A DNA stretch of 64,000 nt from Rhodococcus opacus B4 (GTDB lineage: Bacteria; Actinomycetota; Actinomycetes; Mycobacteriales; Mycobacteriaceae), in assembly GCF_000010805.1 (NCBI RefSeq), contig NC_012522.1, positions 1,178,001-1,242,000 of the forward strand. The letters run 5' to 3'. Below are positions 31,321 to 43,595 of the stretch, piece by piece. Numbering within the stretch: position 1 is the stretch's first letter; each line of letters begins with the position of its first letter. Below the pieces are notes generated by a model. It was not told the origin of the DNA and did not search any database. It saw only the letters and a program-made list of their open reading frames with translations. The position numbers and the translations under genes were made by a program.

Positions 31321-31949
31321 CCGACAACGAGAACACCGACGCCCGACGGGCACTACTCGTCGTCGACGTCCAGAACGACTTCTGCGAGGGCGGCTCCCTC
31401 GCCGTCGAGGGCGGTTCCGCGGTCGCGGCGGCGATCAGCCGCTTCCTGGCCGGGGCCGAGTACGACGCCGTCGCCGCCACAATCGACCACCACATCGACC
31501 CGGGTCACCACTTCTCCGAAGAACCGGATTACGTCGACACGTGGCCGGTGCACTGCAAATCGGGAACACCCGGCGCGGATTTCCACCCGAATCTCGATCG
31601 GAGCGGCATCGAGTCGGTGTTCTCCAAGGGCGAGTTCTCGGCGGCGTACTCGGGCTTCGAGGGCACGAACTCCGATGGCCAGACCCTGGAGAAATGGCTG
31701 CGTGCGGCCAGGGTCACCGAGGTCGACGTCGTGGGAATCGCCACCGACCACTGCGTGGTCGCGACGGCACTCGACGCCGTAACCGCCGGTTTCCGGACGC
31801 GCGTGCTCCTTCCCCTCACCGCGGGCGTGGCGCCCGCGACCGTCGAGGCCGCGGTCGCCGCGATGCGGGCCGCCGGAGTGCGCCTCGTTGGCCGCGACCC
31901 GGACGCCTCCTCGGACCGCGTGGCGATTTCTGACGTAGGTCCCGAGTAA
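31317..31949 (+). CDS. pncA: Nicotinamidase/isochorismatase-family hydrolase
   Basis: The predicted enzyme deamidates nicotinamide to nicotinate, the substrate of the upstream PncB. The 210-residue protein keeps the PncA catalytic triad: Asp17 (VVDVQNDF), Lys104 (FSKGEF) and Cys146 (ATDHCV). Metal-site residues Asp57, His59, His65 and probably His79 sit in IDHHIDPGHHF and WPVHC. GTG at 31317 overlaps the pncB TGA by 4 nt. In M. tuberculosis pncA lies elsewhere, so this pairing supports the function. Pyrazinamidase activity is possible but not shown. Confidence 0.9.
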   Translation: MTDNENTDARRALLVVDVQNDFCEGGSLAVEGGSAVAAAISRFLAGAEYDAVAATIDHHIDPGHHFSEEPDYVDTWPVHCKSGTPGADFHPNLDRSGIESVFSKGEFSAAYSGFEGTNSDGQTLEKWLRAARVTEVDVVGIATDHCVVATALDAVTAGFRTRVLLPLTAGVAPATVEAAVAAMRAAGVRLVGRDPDASSDRVAISDVGPE

Positions 31950-31958
31950 CCTGCTCGG

Positions 31959-34007
31959 GTGCCTGAAAACCTCCCCAACGTCCCCGAGCTGTTGCGCACG
32001 GCGGTGCGGTCGCTGGGCGGTGCCGAGCGGTCCAACCAGCTGACCATGGCTTCCGCCGTCGCGCATTCGATCGACACCGGGGAGCACCTGGCCGTCCAGG
32101 CCGGAACGGGTACCGGCAAGTCGCTGGCCTACCTCGTGCCGAGCGTCCGGCACGCCGTGCAGAGCGGCAAGACGGTCATCGTCTCGACGGCCACCATCGC
32201 GCTGCAGCGTCAGCTGATCGACCGCGACATGCCGCGGCTCGCGGACGCGCTCGAGGGTTCCCTCGGCCGCAGGCCGCACTTCGCGATCCTCAAGGGCCGC
32301 AACAACTATCTGTGCATGAACAAGATTCACACCGGGACCGCGGAGGAGCCGCCGGCCGACGAGCTGTTCGACCCGTTCGCGGTGTCCCGGCTCGGCCGTG
32401 AGGTCCAGCGGCTCACCGAGTGGTCCTCGGACACCGAGACCGGCGACCGTGACGACCTGGCCCCCGGGGTCAGCGACAAGGCGTGGCGCCAGGTCAGCGT
32501 GACGGCCCGCGAGTGCCTCGGCAAGTCCCGCTGCCCGGTCGGCGAGGACTGCTTCGCCGAACGGGCCCGCGCGGAGGCGTCGCAGGTCGACGTCGTGGTC
32601 ACCAACCACGCCCTGCTCGCCATCGACGCCATCACCGGAATCGCGATCCTCCCCGAACACGACGTCGTGGTCATCGACGAGGCGCACGAACTGGTCGACC
32701 GCGTCACCAACGTCGCCACCGCGGAGTTGGCGGCGTCGACGATCAGTGCCGCGGCGCGGCGCTGCGCGAAGCTCGTCGAGGAGCAGGACGCCGATCGTCT
32801 CGAGGCGGCGGGCGAGGGCTGGGCGGCACTGCTCGAGGAACTGCGGCCGGAACGGTGGGAGGCGCTGCCGCCCGGCGCGGCGCCCGCGCTCGCCGCGGTC
32901 CGCGACGCCGCCTGGTCGCTGCGCACGGCCATCGGCCCGTCCCGTCCGGGCATGGCGTTGAGCGACCCGGAGGCTGCCGCGGCACGCAACACCGCGCTCG
33001 CGTCGGTCGAGGAGGTCCACGACAGCGCCGTCCGCGTTCTCAGCGCATTCGATGAGCCGGATCCGGCCAAACGTCACGACGTGGTGTGGCTGGCCGCCGA
33101 CGACAACCGCGGGTCGATCCGCCGGGTGGTGCGGATGGCGCCGCTGTCGGTCGGCGGGCTGCTGCGGTCCCGGCTGTTCGCCGAATCGACGGTGGTCCTG
33201 ACATCCGCGACGCTGACCGTGGGCGGATCTTTCGACGGTCTCGCCGTCAACTGGGGGCTTCCGGCCGAATCGTCCGTCGTGATCGATCCGGCGACGGCCA
33301 CCGGGTCCGAGGCACCGTCCGACGCGAGCACGCTCAAATGGAACGCCCTCGACGTCGGGTCGCCGTTCGACCACGCCCGCGCCGGCATCATCTACATCGC
33401 GAAGCAACTGCCGCCGCCCGGGCGGGACGGCCTCTCCCCTGCGTATCTCGACGAGATCGCCGAACTCGTCGAGGCGGCGGGTGGGCGGACGCTCGGATTG
33501 TTCTCGTCGATGCGGGCCGCGAAGGCCGCGTCCGAGGCCATGCGCGACCGGCTCGACACCCCGATCCTGTGCCAGGGCGACGACTCGACGGGCGCACTCG
33601 TCCGGGCGTTCGCCGGCGACGAGCCCACATCGCTGTTCGGCACGTTGTCGCTGTGGCAGGGCGTCGACGTGCCGGGCCCGTCCCTGAGCCTCGTGATCCT
33701 CGACCGCATCCCGTTCCCGCGCCCGGACGACCCGTTGCTGGTCGCCCGGCAGAAGGCGGTCGAGTCGCGCGGCGGCAACGGGTTCCTTTCCGTCGCAGCC
33801 AATCATGCGGCACTGCTGCTCGCGCAGGGTGTGGGACGTCTGCTGCGCAGCGTCGACGACAAGGGTGTGGTGGCGGTCCTCGATCCGCGGCTCGCCACAG
33901 CCCGCTACGCCGGGTATCTGCGGGCGTCGTTGCCGCCGTTCTGGGAGACTTCGGATCCGGAAGTCGTGCGCAAGGCGCTGGGCCGGATCCGCGACTCGCG
34001 TCCCTGA
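31959..34007 (+). CDS. dinG: DinG/XPD-type superfamily 2 DNA helicase (Rv1329c type)
   Basis: The predicted 5'-3' DNA helicase of the XPD family has 682 residues. Walker A is AGTGTGKSLAYLVP near 47-60 and the DEAH box is VVIDEAHEL near 238. Four cysteines at 119, 186, 192 and 198 (CLGKSRCPVGEDC) match the 4Fe-4S cluster of XPD/DinG helicases. Motifs V-VI (LFGTLSLWQGVDVPGPSL, QGVGRLLRS) close the sequence. GTG at 31959 lies 9 nt after pncA. Neighbouring pncB and glg genes match the Rv1330c-Rv1326c region. Confidence 0.92.
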   Translation: MPENLPNVPELLRTAVRSLGGAERSNQLTMASAVAHSIDTGEHLAVQAGTGTGKSLAYLVPSVRHAVQSGKTVIVSTATIALQRQLIDRDMPRLADALEGSLGRRPHFAILKGRNNYLCMNKIHTGTAEEPPADELFDPFAVSRLGREVQRLTEWSSDTETGDRDDLAPGVSDKAWRQVSVTARECLGKSRCPVGEDCFAERARAEASQVDVVVTNHALLAIDAITGIAILPEHDVVVIDEAHELVDRVTNVATAELAASTISAAARRCAKLVEEQDADRLEAAGEGWAALLEELRPERWEALPPGAAPALAAVRDAAWSLRTAIGPSRPGMALSDPEAAAARNTALASVEEVHDSAVRVLSAFDEPDPAKRHDVVWLAADDNRGSIRRVVRMAPLSVGGLLRSRLFAESTVVLTSATLTVGGSFDGLAVNWGLPAESSVVIDPATATGSEAPSDASTLKWNALDVGSPFDHARAGIIYIAKQLPPPGRDGLSPAYLDEIAELVEAAGGRTLGLFSSMRAAKAASEAMRDRLDTPILCQGDDSTGALVRAFAGDEPTSLFGTLSLWQGVDVPGPSLSLVILDRIPFPRPDDPLLVARQKAVESRGGNGFLSVAANHAALLLAQGVGRLLRSVDDKGVVAVLDPRLATARYAGYLRASLPPFWETSDPEVVRKALGRIRDSRP

Positions 34008-34082
34008 ACGCGCTCGCGCCGGCCCGAAACTCTCTCATGTACTGAGTCGGACAGCGGATCGGTGCGCACCTATGCTCGACCG

Positions 34083-35003
34083 ATGGACCTTGCCATCTCA
34101 GTCCGCGGACTCACCAAGAAGTTCGGTGAAGTGCTCGCCCTCGACGGCCTCGATCTGGAGGTGAAGCCGGGTGAGGTGCACGGTTTCCTCGGGCCCAACG
34201 GCGCGGGCAAGTCCACGACCATCCGGGTGCTCCTCGGTCTGCTGCGCGCCGACGGGGGTTCGGCGTCCGTTCTCGGTGCCGATCCGTGGCGGAATTCCGT
34301 TCCCGTGCATCGGCGGCTCGCCTATGTGCCGGGCGAAGTGAACCTGTGGCCCAACCTGTCCGGCGGCGAGGCGATCGACCTGCTCGGGCGACTGCGCGGC
34401 GGACTCGATCCGGTCCGTCGCGCGTCGCTGATCGAGCGGTTCGAACTCGACCCCACCCGGAAGGGCCGCACCTACTCGAAAGGCAACCGGCAGAAGGTCG
34501 CCCTCGTGGCCGCGCTCGCCGCCGACACCGAACTCCTCATCCTCGACGAGCCGACGTCGGGCCTGGACCCGTTGATGGAGGCGGTGTTTCAGGAGTGCAT
34601 CACCGAATTCGCGCGCGGCGGGCGCACGGTGCTGCTGTCCAGCCACATCCTCGCCGAGGTGGATGCGCTGTGTCACGCGGTGACCATCATCCGGGCGGGC
34701 CGGACGGTGCAGGCGGGAACGCTCTCCGAGCTGCGGCATTTCACCCGGACGACGGTGACGGCGACGACCCGGATCAAACCCAATCCCATCGGGAACGTCC
34801 CCGGTGTGCACAACCTGCAGAAAGGTGAGGACCCGAACACGGTGACATTCGACGTCGATTCCGATCAGATCGACCCCGTCATGACGACGTTGACGGGGCT
34901 GGGCATCGTCTCGATCACCGCCAATCCGCCGACGCTGGAGGACCTGTTCCTCCGCGAGTACCGCGACGAGGTCGAGGCGCTCGGGATCGGACGGCCGCAG
35001 TGA
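34083..35003 (+). CDS. ABC transporter ATP-binding protein
   Basis: The 306-residue ATPase has Walker [17 protein letters not shown] near 38-53, signature [16 protein letters not shown] (a SKGN variant of LSGGQ), Walker [14 protein letters not shown] and the switch [15 protein letters not shown]-terminal 90-residue domain is typical of DrrA/CcmA-like drug exporters. Its stop overlaps the permease start, so both form one exporter. The pair is inserted between dinG and glgP relative to the mycobacterial order I recall. Substrate unknown. Confidence 0.9.
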   Translation: MDLAISVRGLTKKFGEVLALDGLDLEVKPGEVHGFLGPNGAGKSTTIRVLLGLLRADGGSASVLGADPWRNSVPVHRRLAYVPGEVNLWPNLSGGEAIDLLGRLRGGLDPVRRASLIERFELDPTRKGRTYSKGNRQKVALVAALAADTELLILDEPTSGLDPLMEAVFQECITEFARGGRTVLLSSHILAEVDALCHAVTIIRAGRTVQAGTLSELRHFTRTTVTATTRIKPNPIGNVPGVHNLQKGEDPNTVTFDVDSDQIDPVMTTLTGLGIVSITANPPTLEDLFLREYRDEVEALGIGRPQ

Positions 35004-36592
35004 GTCAGCTGAGCGGAACGGCCGTGCTCGCCGAACTGGCGGTGCGCACCGACCGCGTCCGGATTCCGGTGTGGACGGTCGCGGTGGCGGGTCTCACCAT
35101 CCTGATCGCGTCGAGTTATTCCACCATCTACCCGACCGCCGAATCCCGGCAGGCCCGTGCCGAACTGATCTCGTCCCCGGCCGCCACCGCCCTTGCCGGG
35201 CCGGGTTATGGGCTGGACGACTACACGCTGGGTGCGATGGTGGCCAACGAGATCGCCGGCATGACGATGGTGGCCGTGGCGATCATGTCGGTGCTGTTGG
35301 TGACGCGGCATCTGCGGACGGAGGAGGAGACCGGGCGCGCGGAGCTGGTGCGCGCCGGCGTCGTCGGGCGGTACGCGGGTATCACGGCCGGACTGGCCTC
35401 GGCGGCGCTCGCCAATGTGTTCGTCGCACTGCTGCTGGTCGTCGGGTTGCTCGCCGTGGGTCTGCCTCCGGTGGGTTCGCTGAACATGTCGGCGGGGGTG
35501 CTGGTCGTGGGTCTGGTGTTCACCGCGCTGTCGGCGCTGGCGTCGCAGTTCACCGAACACGCCCGCGCGGCAAGTGGTGCCGGGATCTGCGCGGTCACCG
35601 TCGCGTACCTGCTGCGGGCGATCGGTGACGTGCAACAGGGACACAGCGGGAGCCTGCTGACATGGGTGTCGCCGATCGGCTGGTCGCAGGCCACCCGCGC
35701 GTACGTCGACGAACGCTGGTGGCCGTTGCTGATCGGCGTCGTCGCGGCAGCGCTGACCGTGATGTGCGCGTATGCTGCCATCGGTCGCCGGGACGTCGGG
35801 GCGGGACTCCTTCCGCCGCGGGGCGGGCGCGCCGAGGCGTCGCCCCGCCTGACCGGTGTCACCGCACTGGCAGCGCGTCAGCAGCGCGGATCGATTCTCG
35901 CGTGGGGTGTCGGCGTGTTCGCGCTGTCGCTGCCCATCGGTTCCCTCGGCAGGCAGATCAGCGACTTCATCGAACAGGATCCTGATCTCGCACAACTGCT
36001 GCCGGGTGGCGCGGCCGCGGCCGCCGACGGCGCGTTCGCCCTGTACCTGGTGTTCCTGGTGGTGATGGCCGCGATGTACGCCGTCGGCGCCGTCGCGTCG
36101 ATCCGCTCGGAGGAATCTTCGGGTCGCGCCGAGGAAGCCTTGGCCACCCCCGTCCCGCGGGCGCGGTGGCTCGGTGGCCAGCTGGTCGTGATCGCGGCCG
36201 CGGCAGTCGCGATCGCGGTGACGGCCGGGGTCGGCATGGGGATCACCGCGGCGTTCACACTGTCCGATGCGGGCGCGCTGGGCCGGTTGACCGGCGCGGC
36301 CCTGAACACGGTGCCGGCAGTGCTCGTGATCGTCGGATCGTGCGCGGCCCTATACGGGTTGGTCCCTCGCGCGCTGCCGGCACTGTGGGCGTTCGTGGGC
36401 TACGTTCTCGTCGCCGGCATGTTCGGGGAGGTCCTCCCGGACTGGTTCGGGATTCTCTCCCCCTTCCACTACACGCCGGCGCTGCCTGCCGAAAGCTTCT
36501 CGGCCACTCCCCTCGTCGTTCTGCTGCTTCTCGCGGCGGCCCTGTTCCTCGCCGCCGTCGCCGGCTTCCGGCGCCGGGACGTCGGCCCGTGA
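35000..36592 (+). CDS. ABC transporter permease, polyketide-antibiotic-exporter type
   Basis: The 530-residue protein has about 12 hydrophobic segments in two similar halves: [20 protein letters not shown] at the start of the first, and [17 protein letters not shown] with [19 protein letters not shown] at the start of the second. This is the fused exporter type often annotated as an anti-drug or polyketide antibiotic exporter. Motifs [13 protein letters not shown] and [15 protein letters not shown] occupy equivalent cytoplasmic loops in the halves, evidence of internal duplication. Start GTG overlaps the ATPase stop. The stop lies 15 nt from that of the convergent glgP. Confidence 0.87.
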   Translation: MSQLSGTAVLAELAVRTDRVRIPVWTVAVAGLTILIASSYSTIYPTAESRQARAELISSPAATALAGPGYGLDDYTLGAMVANEIAGMTMVAVAIMSVLLVTRHLRTEEETGRAELVRAGVVGRYAGITAGLASAALANVFVALLLVVGLLAVGLPPVGSLNMSAGVLVVGLVFTALSALASQFTEHARAASGAGICAVTVAYLLRAIGDVQQGHSGSLLTWVSPIGWSQATRAYVDERWWPLLIGVVAAALTVMCAYAAIGRRDVGAGLLPPRGGRAEASPRLTGVTALAARQQRGSILAWGVGVFALSLPIGSLGRQISDFIEQDPDLAQLLPGGAAAAADGAFALYLVFLVVMAAMYAVGAVASIRSEESSGRAEEALATPVPRARWLGGQLVVIAAAAVAIAVTAGVGMGITAAFTLSDAGALGRLTGAALNTVPAVLVIVGSCAALYGLVPRALPALWAFVGYVLVAGMFGEVLPDWFGILSPFHYTPALPAESFSATPLVVLLLLAAALFLAAVAGFRRRDVGP

Positions 36593-36607
36593 ACCGTGCC
36601 GAGCCGG

Positions 36608-39205
36608 TCAGGGGTTCGGCACCGTCACCAGGCCCAGCTCCGACGGATCGACGAGCAGATCGTGGTGCGGAAGCACCCGCACCGTGTACCCGACCGATCC
36701 GGACAGCGGCAGCGCCAGGTCGGCGACGAACAACTCCCCGGACTCGTCCGACGCCGAATGGGTCATGGGGACGGTCACGATGTCGGTGAGTTCCTCGTCC
36801 GGTCCGGCCTTGCCGATCACGGCCTGCACGGTGACGTCGTCGACGGACAGTTCACCGAGCCGGATGCGGGCGCGGAGGACCAGGTTCGCTCCGATCTCGG
36901 GGGTGTCGGGCAGCCCCGCGCCGTCGACCTGAAGGACCGTCACCGCGGGCCACGCGGCCTCGACGCGGCGACGGAACGCGGCGAGTTCGCGGGCGCCGCC
37001 GAAGTTCTCCGCCGCCACCGTCCGGGCCGACGCGGCGGCGGGCGCGTAGTACTGGACGGCGTAGTCGCGCACCATCCGTGACGCCAGCACCTTGGGGCCG
37101 AGGTTCTGCAGCGTGTGACGCACCATCTCCACCCAGCGCACCGGCAGTCCGTCCGCGCGGTCGTAGAACCTCGGCAGGACGGCGCGCTCGAGCAGTTCGT
37201 ACAGTGCGCTGGCCTCGAGATCGTCCCGGCGGGTCTCGTCGACGACGCCGTCCGCGGTCGGGATGGCCCAGCCGTTCTCGCCGTCGAACATCTCGTCCCA
37301 CCAGCCGTCGCGGATCGACAGGTTCAATCCGCCGTTGAGGGCCGACTTCATCCCCGAGGTGCCGCACGCCTCGAGCGGGCGCAGCGGGTTGTTGAGCCAC
37401 ACGTCGCAACCCCAGTACAGGTACCGCGCCATCGACATGTCGTAGTCGGGGAGGAACGTGATGCGGTGCCGGACGTCGGCGGCGTCGGCGAACCGCACGA
37501 CCTGCTGGATGAGCGCTTTCCCGCCGTCGTCCGCGGGGTGACTCTTCCCGGCGACCACGAGCTGCACCGGACGCTCCTCGTCGAGGAGGAGGGCCCGCAG
37601 CCGCTCGGGGTCGCGCAGCATCAGCGTCAGCCGCTTGTAGGTGGGCACGCGGCGGGCGAAGCCGACGGTGAGCACGTTCGGGTCGAACACCTCGTTCGTC
37701 CAGCCGAGCTCGGCGGACGTCGCGCCGCGTTCGATCCAGGACGCCCGGACCCGTCGGCGCACCTCCTCGACGAGTTTCCCGCGCAGCGCGTTGCGGGTCG
37801 CCCACAGCTCGTCGGCGGACAGATCCTGCAGACGCTCCCAGCCGCGGGCCTCCTCCACCAGTTCGGGGCCGAGGATGCGGGTGGCGAGGTCGATCCACTC
37901 GGGTGCCGCCCAGGTGGGTGCGTGAACACCGTTGGTCACCGAGCCGATCGGCACCTCACCGGCGTCGAAGCCCTGCCACAGCGGCTGGAACATCTCCCGG
38001 CTGACGATGCCGTGCAGCTTGGACACCCCGTTCGCTCGCTGACCGAGACGCAGGCCCATGTGGGCCATGTTGAACACGGACGGATCCGATTCGCGGCCGA
38101 GTCCGAGGATCCGGTCGATCGTCAAACCCGGCAGCAGCGAGGATTCGTTTGCGCCGTTGTCGCCACCGAAGTAGTGCCGCACGAGGTCGGCGGGGAACCG
38201 ATCGATTCCCGCGGGAACGGGGGTGTGGGTCGTGAAGACGGTGCCGGCGCGGACCGCGGCCAGCGCCTCGTCGAAGTCGAGTCCGCCGGTGGTGACCAGT
38301 TCGCGGATCCGCTCGATGCCGAGGAAACCGGCATGCCCCTCGTTCATGTGGAAGACGGCGGGGTCGGGCAGGCCGTAGGCGTGGGTGTAGGCGCGCACCG
38401 CGCGGACGCCCCCGATGCCGGCGAGGATCTCCTGTTTGATGCGGTGGTCCTGGTCGCCGCCGTACAGGCGGTCGGTGACGCCCCGCATCTCGGCGTCGTT
38501 CTCCGCGATGTCGGAGTCGAGCAGCAGCAGCGGGACACGCCCCACCTGGGCGATCCACACGCGGGCGCGCAGCACCCGGCCGCCGGGTACCGCGACGTGC
38601 ACGAGGACGGGCGCCCCGTCCGACGACTGAGGCCCGGACTCGGTGAGCAGGCGCAGCGGCAGCCCCTGCGGATCGTGCGGCGGGTAGTGCTCGGCCTGCC
38701 AGCCGTCCGCGGTCAGCGACTGCCGGAAGTACCCCGAGCGGTACAGCAGCCCGACACCGATCAGCGGCAGTCCCAGATCGGATGCCGCCTTCAGGTGGTC
38801 GCCTGCGAGAATTCCGAGGCCGCCGGAATAGTTGGGCAGCACTTCGCTGACCCCGAACTCCATTGAGAAATATGCGATCCCGCCGTCCAGCGACACGCCC
38901 TTGGCCTGCTGGTTCTGATACCAGCGGGGCCGGGACAGGTAGTCGTCGAGGTCGGCGGCAGCGGCGTCGAGCCGGGCCAGGAACGCGACGTCCTCGGCCA
39001 GTTCGTCCAGGCGGGCGGGGTCGACCTCACCGAGCATCCGGACCGGGTCGAACTGCACCTGCCGCCACAGGTCCTCGTCCAGCAATCCGAACAGTTCCTG
39101 CGTGGCCGGATGCCACGACCAGCGAAGATTGGTGGACAGCGGACCGAGGGCAGCGAGCCGCTCCGGAAGGTGGGCTCGGACAGTGAACCGACGCAAGGCT
39201 TTCAC
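36608..39205 (-). CDS. glgP: Alpha-glucan (glycogen) phosphorylase
   Basis: The predicted enzyme releases glucose-1-phosphate from alpha-1,4-glucans with PLP. The 865-residue protein is of the shorter actinobacterial/archaeal type. It carries GGLGILAGDHLKAASDLGLP, the TVFTTHTPVPAGIDRF segment and the PLP region CGTSGMKSALNGGLNLS, whose Lys is the expected Schiff-base residue. GTG at 39205 starts the natural ALRRFTVRAHLPERL N-terminus. It is divergent from glgE over 160 bp, so degradation and building of glucan may share a control region; that is inference. Confidence 0.94.
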   Translation of the reverse strand: MKALRRFTVRAHLPERLAALGPLSTNLRWSWHPATQELFGLLDEDLWRQVQFDPVRMLGEVDPARLDELAEDVAFLARLDAAAADLDDYLSRPRWYQNQQAKGVSLDGGIAYFSMEFGVSEVLPNYSGGLGILAGDHLKAASDLGLPLIGVGLLYRSGYFRQSLTADGWQAEHYPPHDPQGLPLRLLTESGPQSSDGAPVLVHVAVPGGRVLRARVWIAQVGRVPLLLLDSDIAENDAEMRGVTDRLYGGDQDHRIKQEILAGIGGVRAVRAYTHAYGLPDPAVFHMNEGHAGFLGIERIRELVTTGGLDFDEALAAVRAGTVFTTHTPVPAGIDRFPADLVRHYFGGDNGANESSLLPGLTIDRILGLGRESDPSVFNMAHMGLRLGQRANGVSKLHGIVSREMFQPLWQGFDAGEVPIGSVTNGVHAPTWAAPEWIDLATRILGPELVEEARGWERLQDLSADELWATRNALRGKLVEEVRRRVRASWIERGATSAELGWTNEVFDPNVLTVGFARRVPTYKRLTLMLRDPERLRALLLDEERPVQLVVAGKSHPADDGGKALIQQVVRFADAADVRHRITFLPDYDMSMARYLYWGCDVWLNNPLRPLEACGTSGMKSALNGGLNLSIRDGWWDEMFDGENGWAIPTADGVVDETRRDDLEASALYELLERAVLPRFYDRADGLPVRWVEMVRHTLQNLGPKVLASRMVRDYAVQYYAPAAASARTVAAENFGGARELAAFRRRVEAAWPAVTVLQVDGAGLPDTPEIGANLVLRARIRLGELSVDDVTVQAVIGKAGPDEELTDIVTVPMTHSASDESGELFVADLALPLSGSVGYTVRVLPHHDLLVDPSELGLVTVPNP

Positions 39206-39365
39206 CTCGCGAACGATAACGCACTGCGGGCGTCGTTGCGCCGTGTCGGGCCGGGTGGACGCCAGATCTCCAATACGGACAGGAACCGGTCGACTCCATT
39301 ACGGTTGAACGGGCGGCCCAGCCCACGAGCCGCCGGCAACTTCCGGCTATGGAACGGAGCCCAGT

Positions 39366-41383
39366 GTGACAGGTCGACTCGGAATCGACGACGTGGAACC
39401 GAACGTCGGGTGCGGCCGCTTTCCCGCCAAGGCCGTTGTGGGTGAGGTGTTTCCCGTCCGGGCAACCGTGTGGCGCGAAGGTCACGACGCCGTGGCCGCC
39501 ACGCTCGCGGTGCGGGGGCCGCGCAGTGCCGCTTCGGGTGGCTCGGCGACGTTCCGGATTCCCATGACCAGCGGTCCGGTGCCCGACACCGTGGACGGCT
39601 CCTTCACCCCGACCGGCGAGGGCCTATGGACGTTCCGCATCGAGGCCTGGAGCGATCCGGTCACCACGTGGAAGCATGCGGTCGAGGCGAAGTTGGCGGT
39701 CGGGCAGGGTCCCGCCGAACTGGCCAACGACCTCGAGATCGGTGCGCGGTTGTTCGACCGCGCCGCGAAGGGCGTCCCTCGCGCGGACCGCTCGCGGCTG
39801 ACCGGGGTCGCCGCGTCGCTGCGGTCCGACCGTCACCTCTCCGAGCGCGTGGCTCCGGCGTTCGGCTCGGACGTGACCGAACTGTTGCGCGCGCACCCGC
39901 TGCGCGAACTGGTCACGAAGAGCGAGGCGCACACCGTGCTCGTCGACCGCACGCGTGCCCTGTTCGGGTCGTGGTACGAGTTCTTCCCGCGATCCACCGG
40001 CGGCCGGGACGAGAACGGCAAGCCCCGGCACGGAACGTTCGCGACGTCCGCGGCGGCGCTTCCCCGCATCGCGTCGATGGGTTTCGACGTGGTGTACCTG
40101 CCGCCCATCCATCCGGTGGGAAAGATCAACCGGAAGGGTCCCAACAACACGCTGACCCCGGGCCCCGAGGACGTCGGTTCGCCGTGGGCGATCGGCTCGG
40201 ACGAGGGCGGCCACGACGCGATCCATCCCGAACTCGGGACGATGCGCGATTTCAAGGCGTTCATCGCCGCCGCCCGGAAGCTGAACCTGGAGGTGGCGAT
40301 CGACCTGGCCCTGCAGGCCGCGCCGGACCATCCGTGGGCGAACAAGCACCCCGAATGGTTCACCGTCCTCCCCGACGGCACCATCGCCTACGCCGAGAAC
40401 CCGCCGAAGAAGTATCAGGACATCTACCCGGTCAACTTCGACGACGACCGCGACGGCATCTACGCGGAGGTGCTGCGCGTGGTGCGGCACTGGGTTGCCG
40501 CGGGCGTCAGGATCTTCCGGGTCGACAACCCGCACACCAAACCGGCGGACTTCTGGGAGTGGCTGATCGCCGAGGTCAAGAAGTCGGACCCGGACGTCCT
40601 GTTCCTGTCCGAGGCTTTCACCCGTCCGGCGCGGTTGTACGGCCTCGCCCGCCGCGGGTTCACGCAGTCCTACACGTATTTCACGTGGCGGACGGCCAAG
40701 TGGGAGCTGACGGAGTTCGGCAAGGAGATCGCCGCCAAGGCCGACGAGGCGCGCCCGAACCTCTTCGTCAACACCCCGGACATCCTGCACGAGAGCCTGC
40801 AGACCGGCGGTCCGGGAATGTTCGCGTTGCGCGCCGCACTGGCGGCGACCCTGTCGCCGACGTGGGGGGTGTACTCGGGATACGAACTGTACGAACATGT
40901 TCCGGTGCGCCCGGGCAGTGAGGAGTACCTCGACTCGGAGAAGTACCAGCTGCGTCCGCGCGACTTCGAGGGCGCGGCCGCGCGCGGCGAGTCCCTGGAA
41001 CCGTGGATCACCGCGCTCAACCGGATCCGCAGGCAGCATCCGGCGCTGCAGCAGTTGCGCAACATCCATTTCCACCACGTCGACAACGATGCCCTGATCG
41101 CGTACTCCAAGTTCGACGCCACCACCGGCGACGCCGTGCTGACGGTGATCAACCTCAACCCCTACGGCGCCGAGCAGGGCAACGTGTGGCTGGACATGCC
41201 CGCGCTGGGCCGCGACTGGCACGACCACCTGACCGTGCTCGACGAGGTCACCGGGGAGCAGTACCACTGGGGACAGACCAACTTCGTGCGCCTCGAACCG
41301 TGGCGGGCCGTGGCCCATATCCTGGCATTACCGTCGATTCCCTATCCGGCCAGAACGAAACTGGCCTACCGCGGAGGTACCTA

Positions 41384-41384
<1 letters not shown>
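39366..41384 (+). CDS. glgE: Alpha-1,4-glucan:maltose-1-phosphate maltosyltransferase
   Basis: GlgE extends linear alpha-glucan with maltose-1-phosphate, a step linked to trehalose and, in mycobacteria, to capsular glucan. The 672-residue GH13_3 protein has the nucleophile Asp387 ([10 protein letters not shown]), acid/base Glu416 (LSEAFTRP) and third acid Asp472 ([11 protein letters not shown]), close to Asp394/Glu423/Asp480 of the Streptomyces enzyme. Start GTG at 39366. The TAG shares a base with the GTG of glgB (TAGTG), so expression is coupled. Confidence 0.95.
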
Positions 41385-43582
<2,198 letters not shown>

Positions 43583-43595
43583 TGAAGGCACGGCC

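Noticed and set aside
31353..33806. An 817-codon frame antisense to pncA/dinG
   Set aside because: Low-complexity Arg/Gly/Asp sequence without domains; spans two well-supported genes on the other strand.
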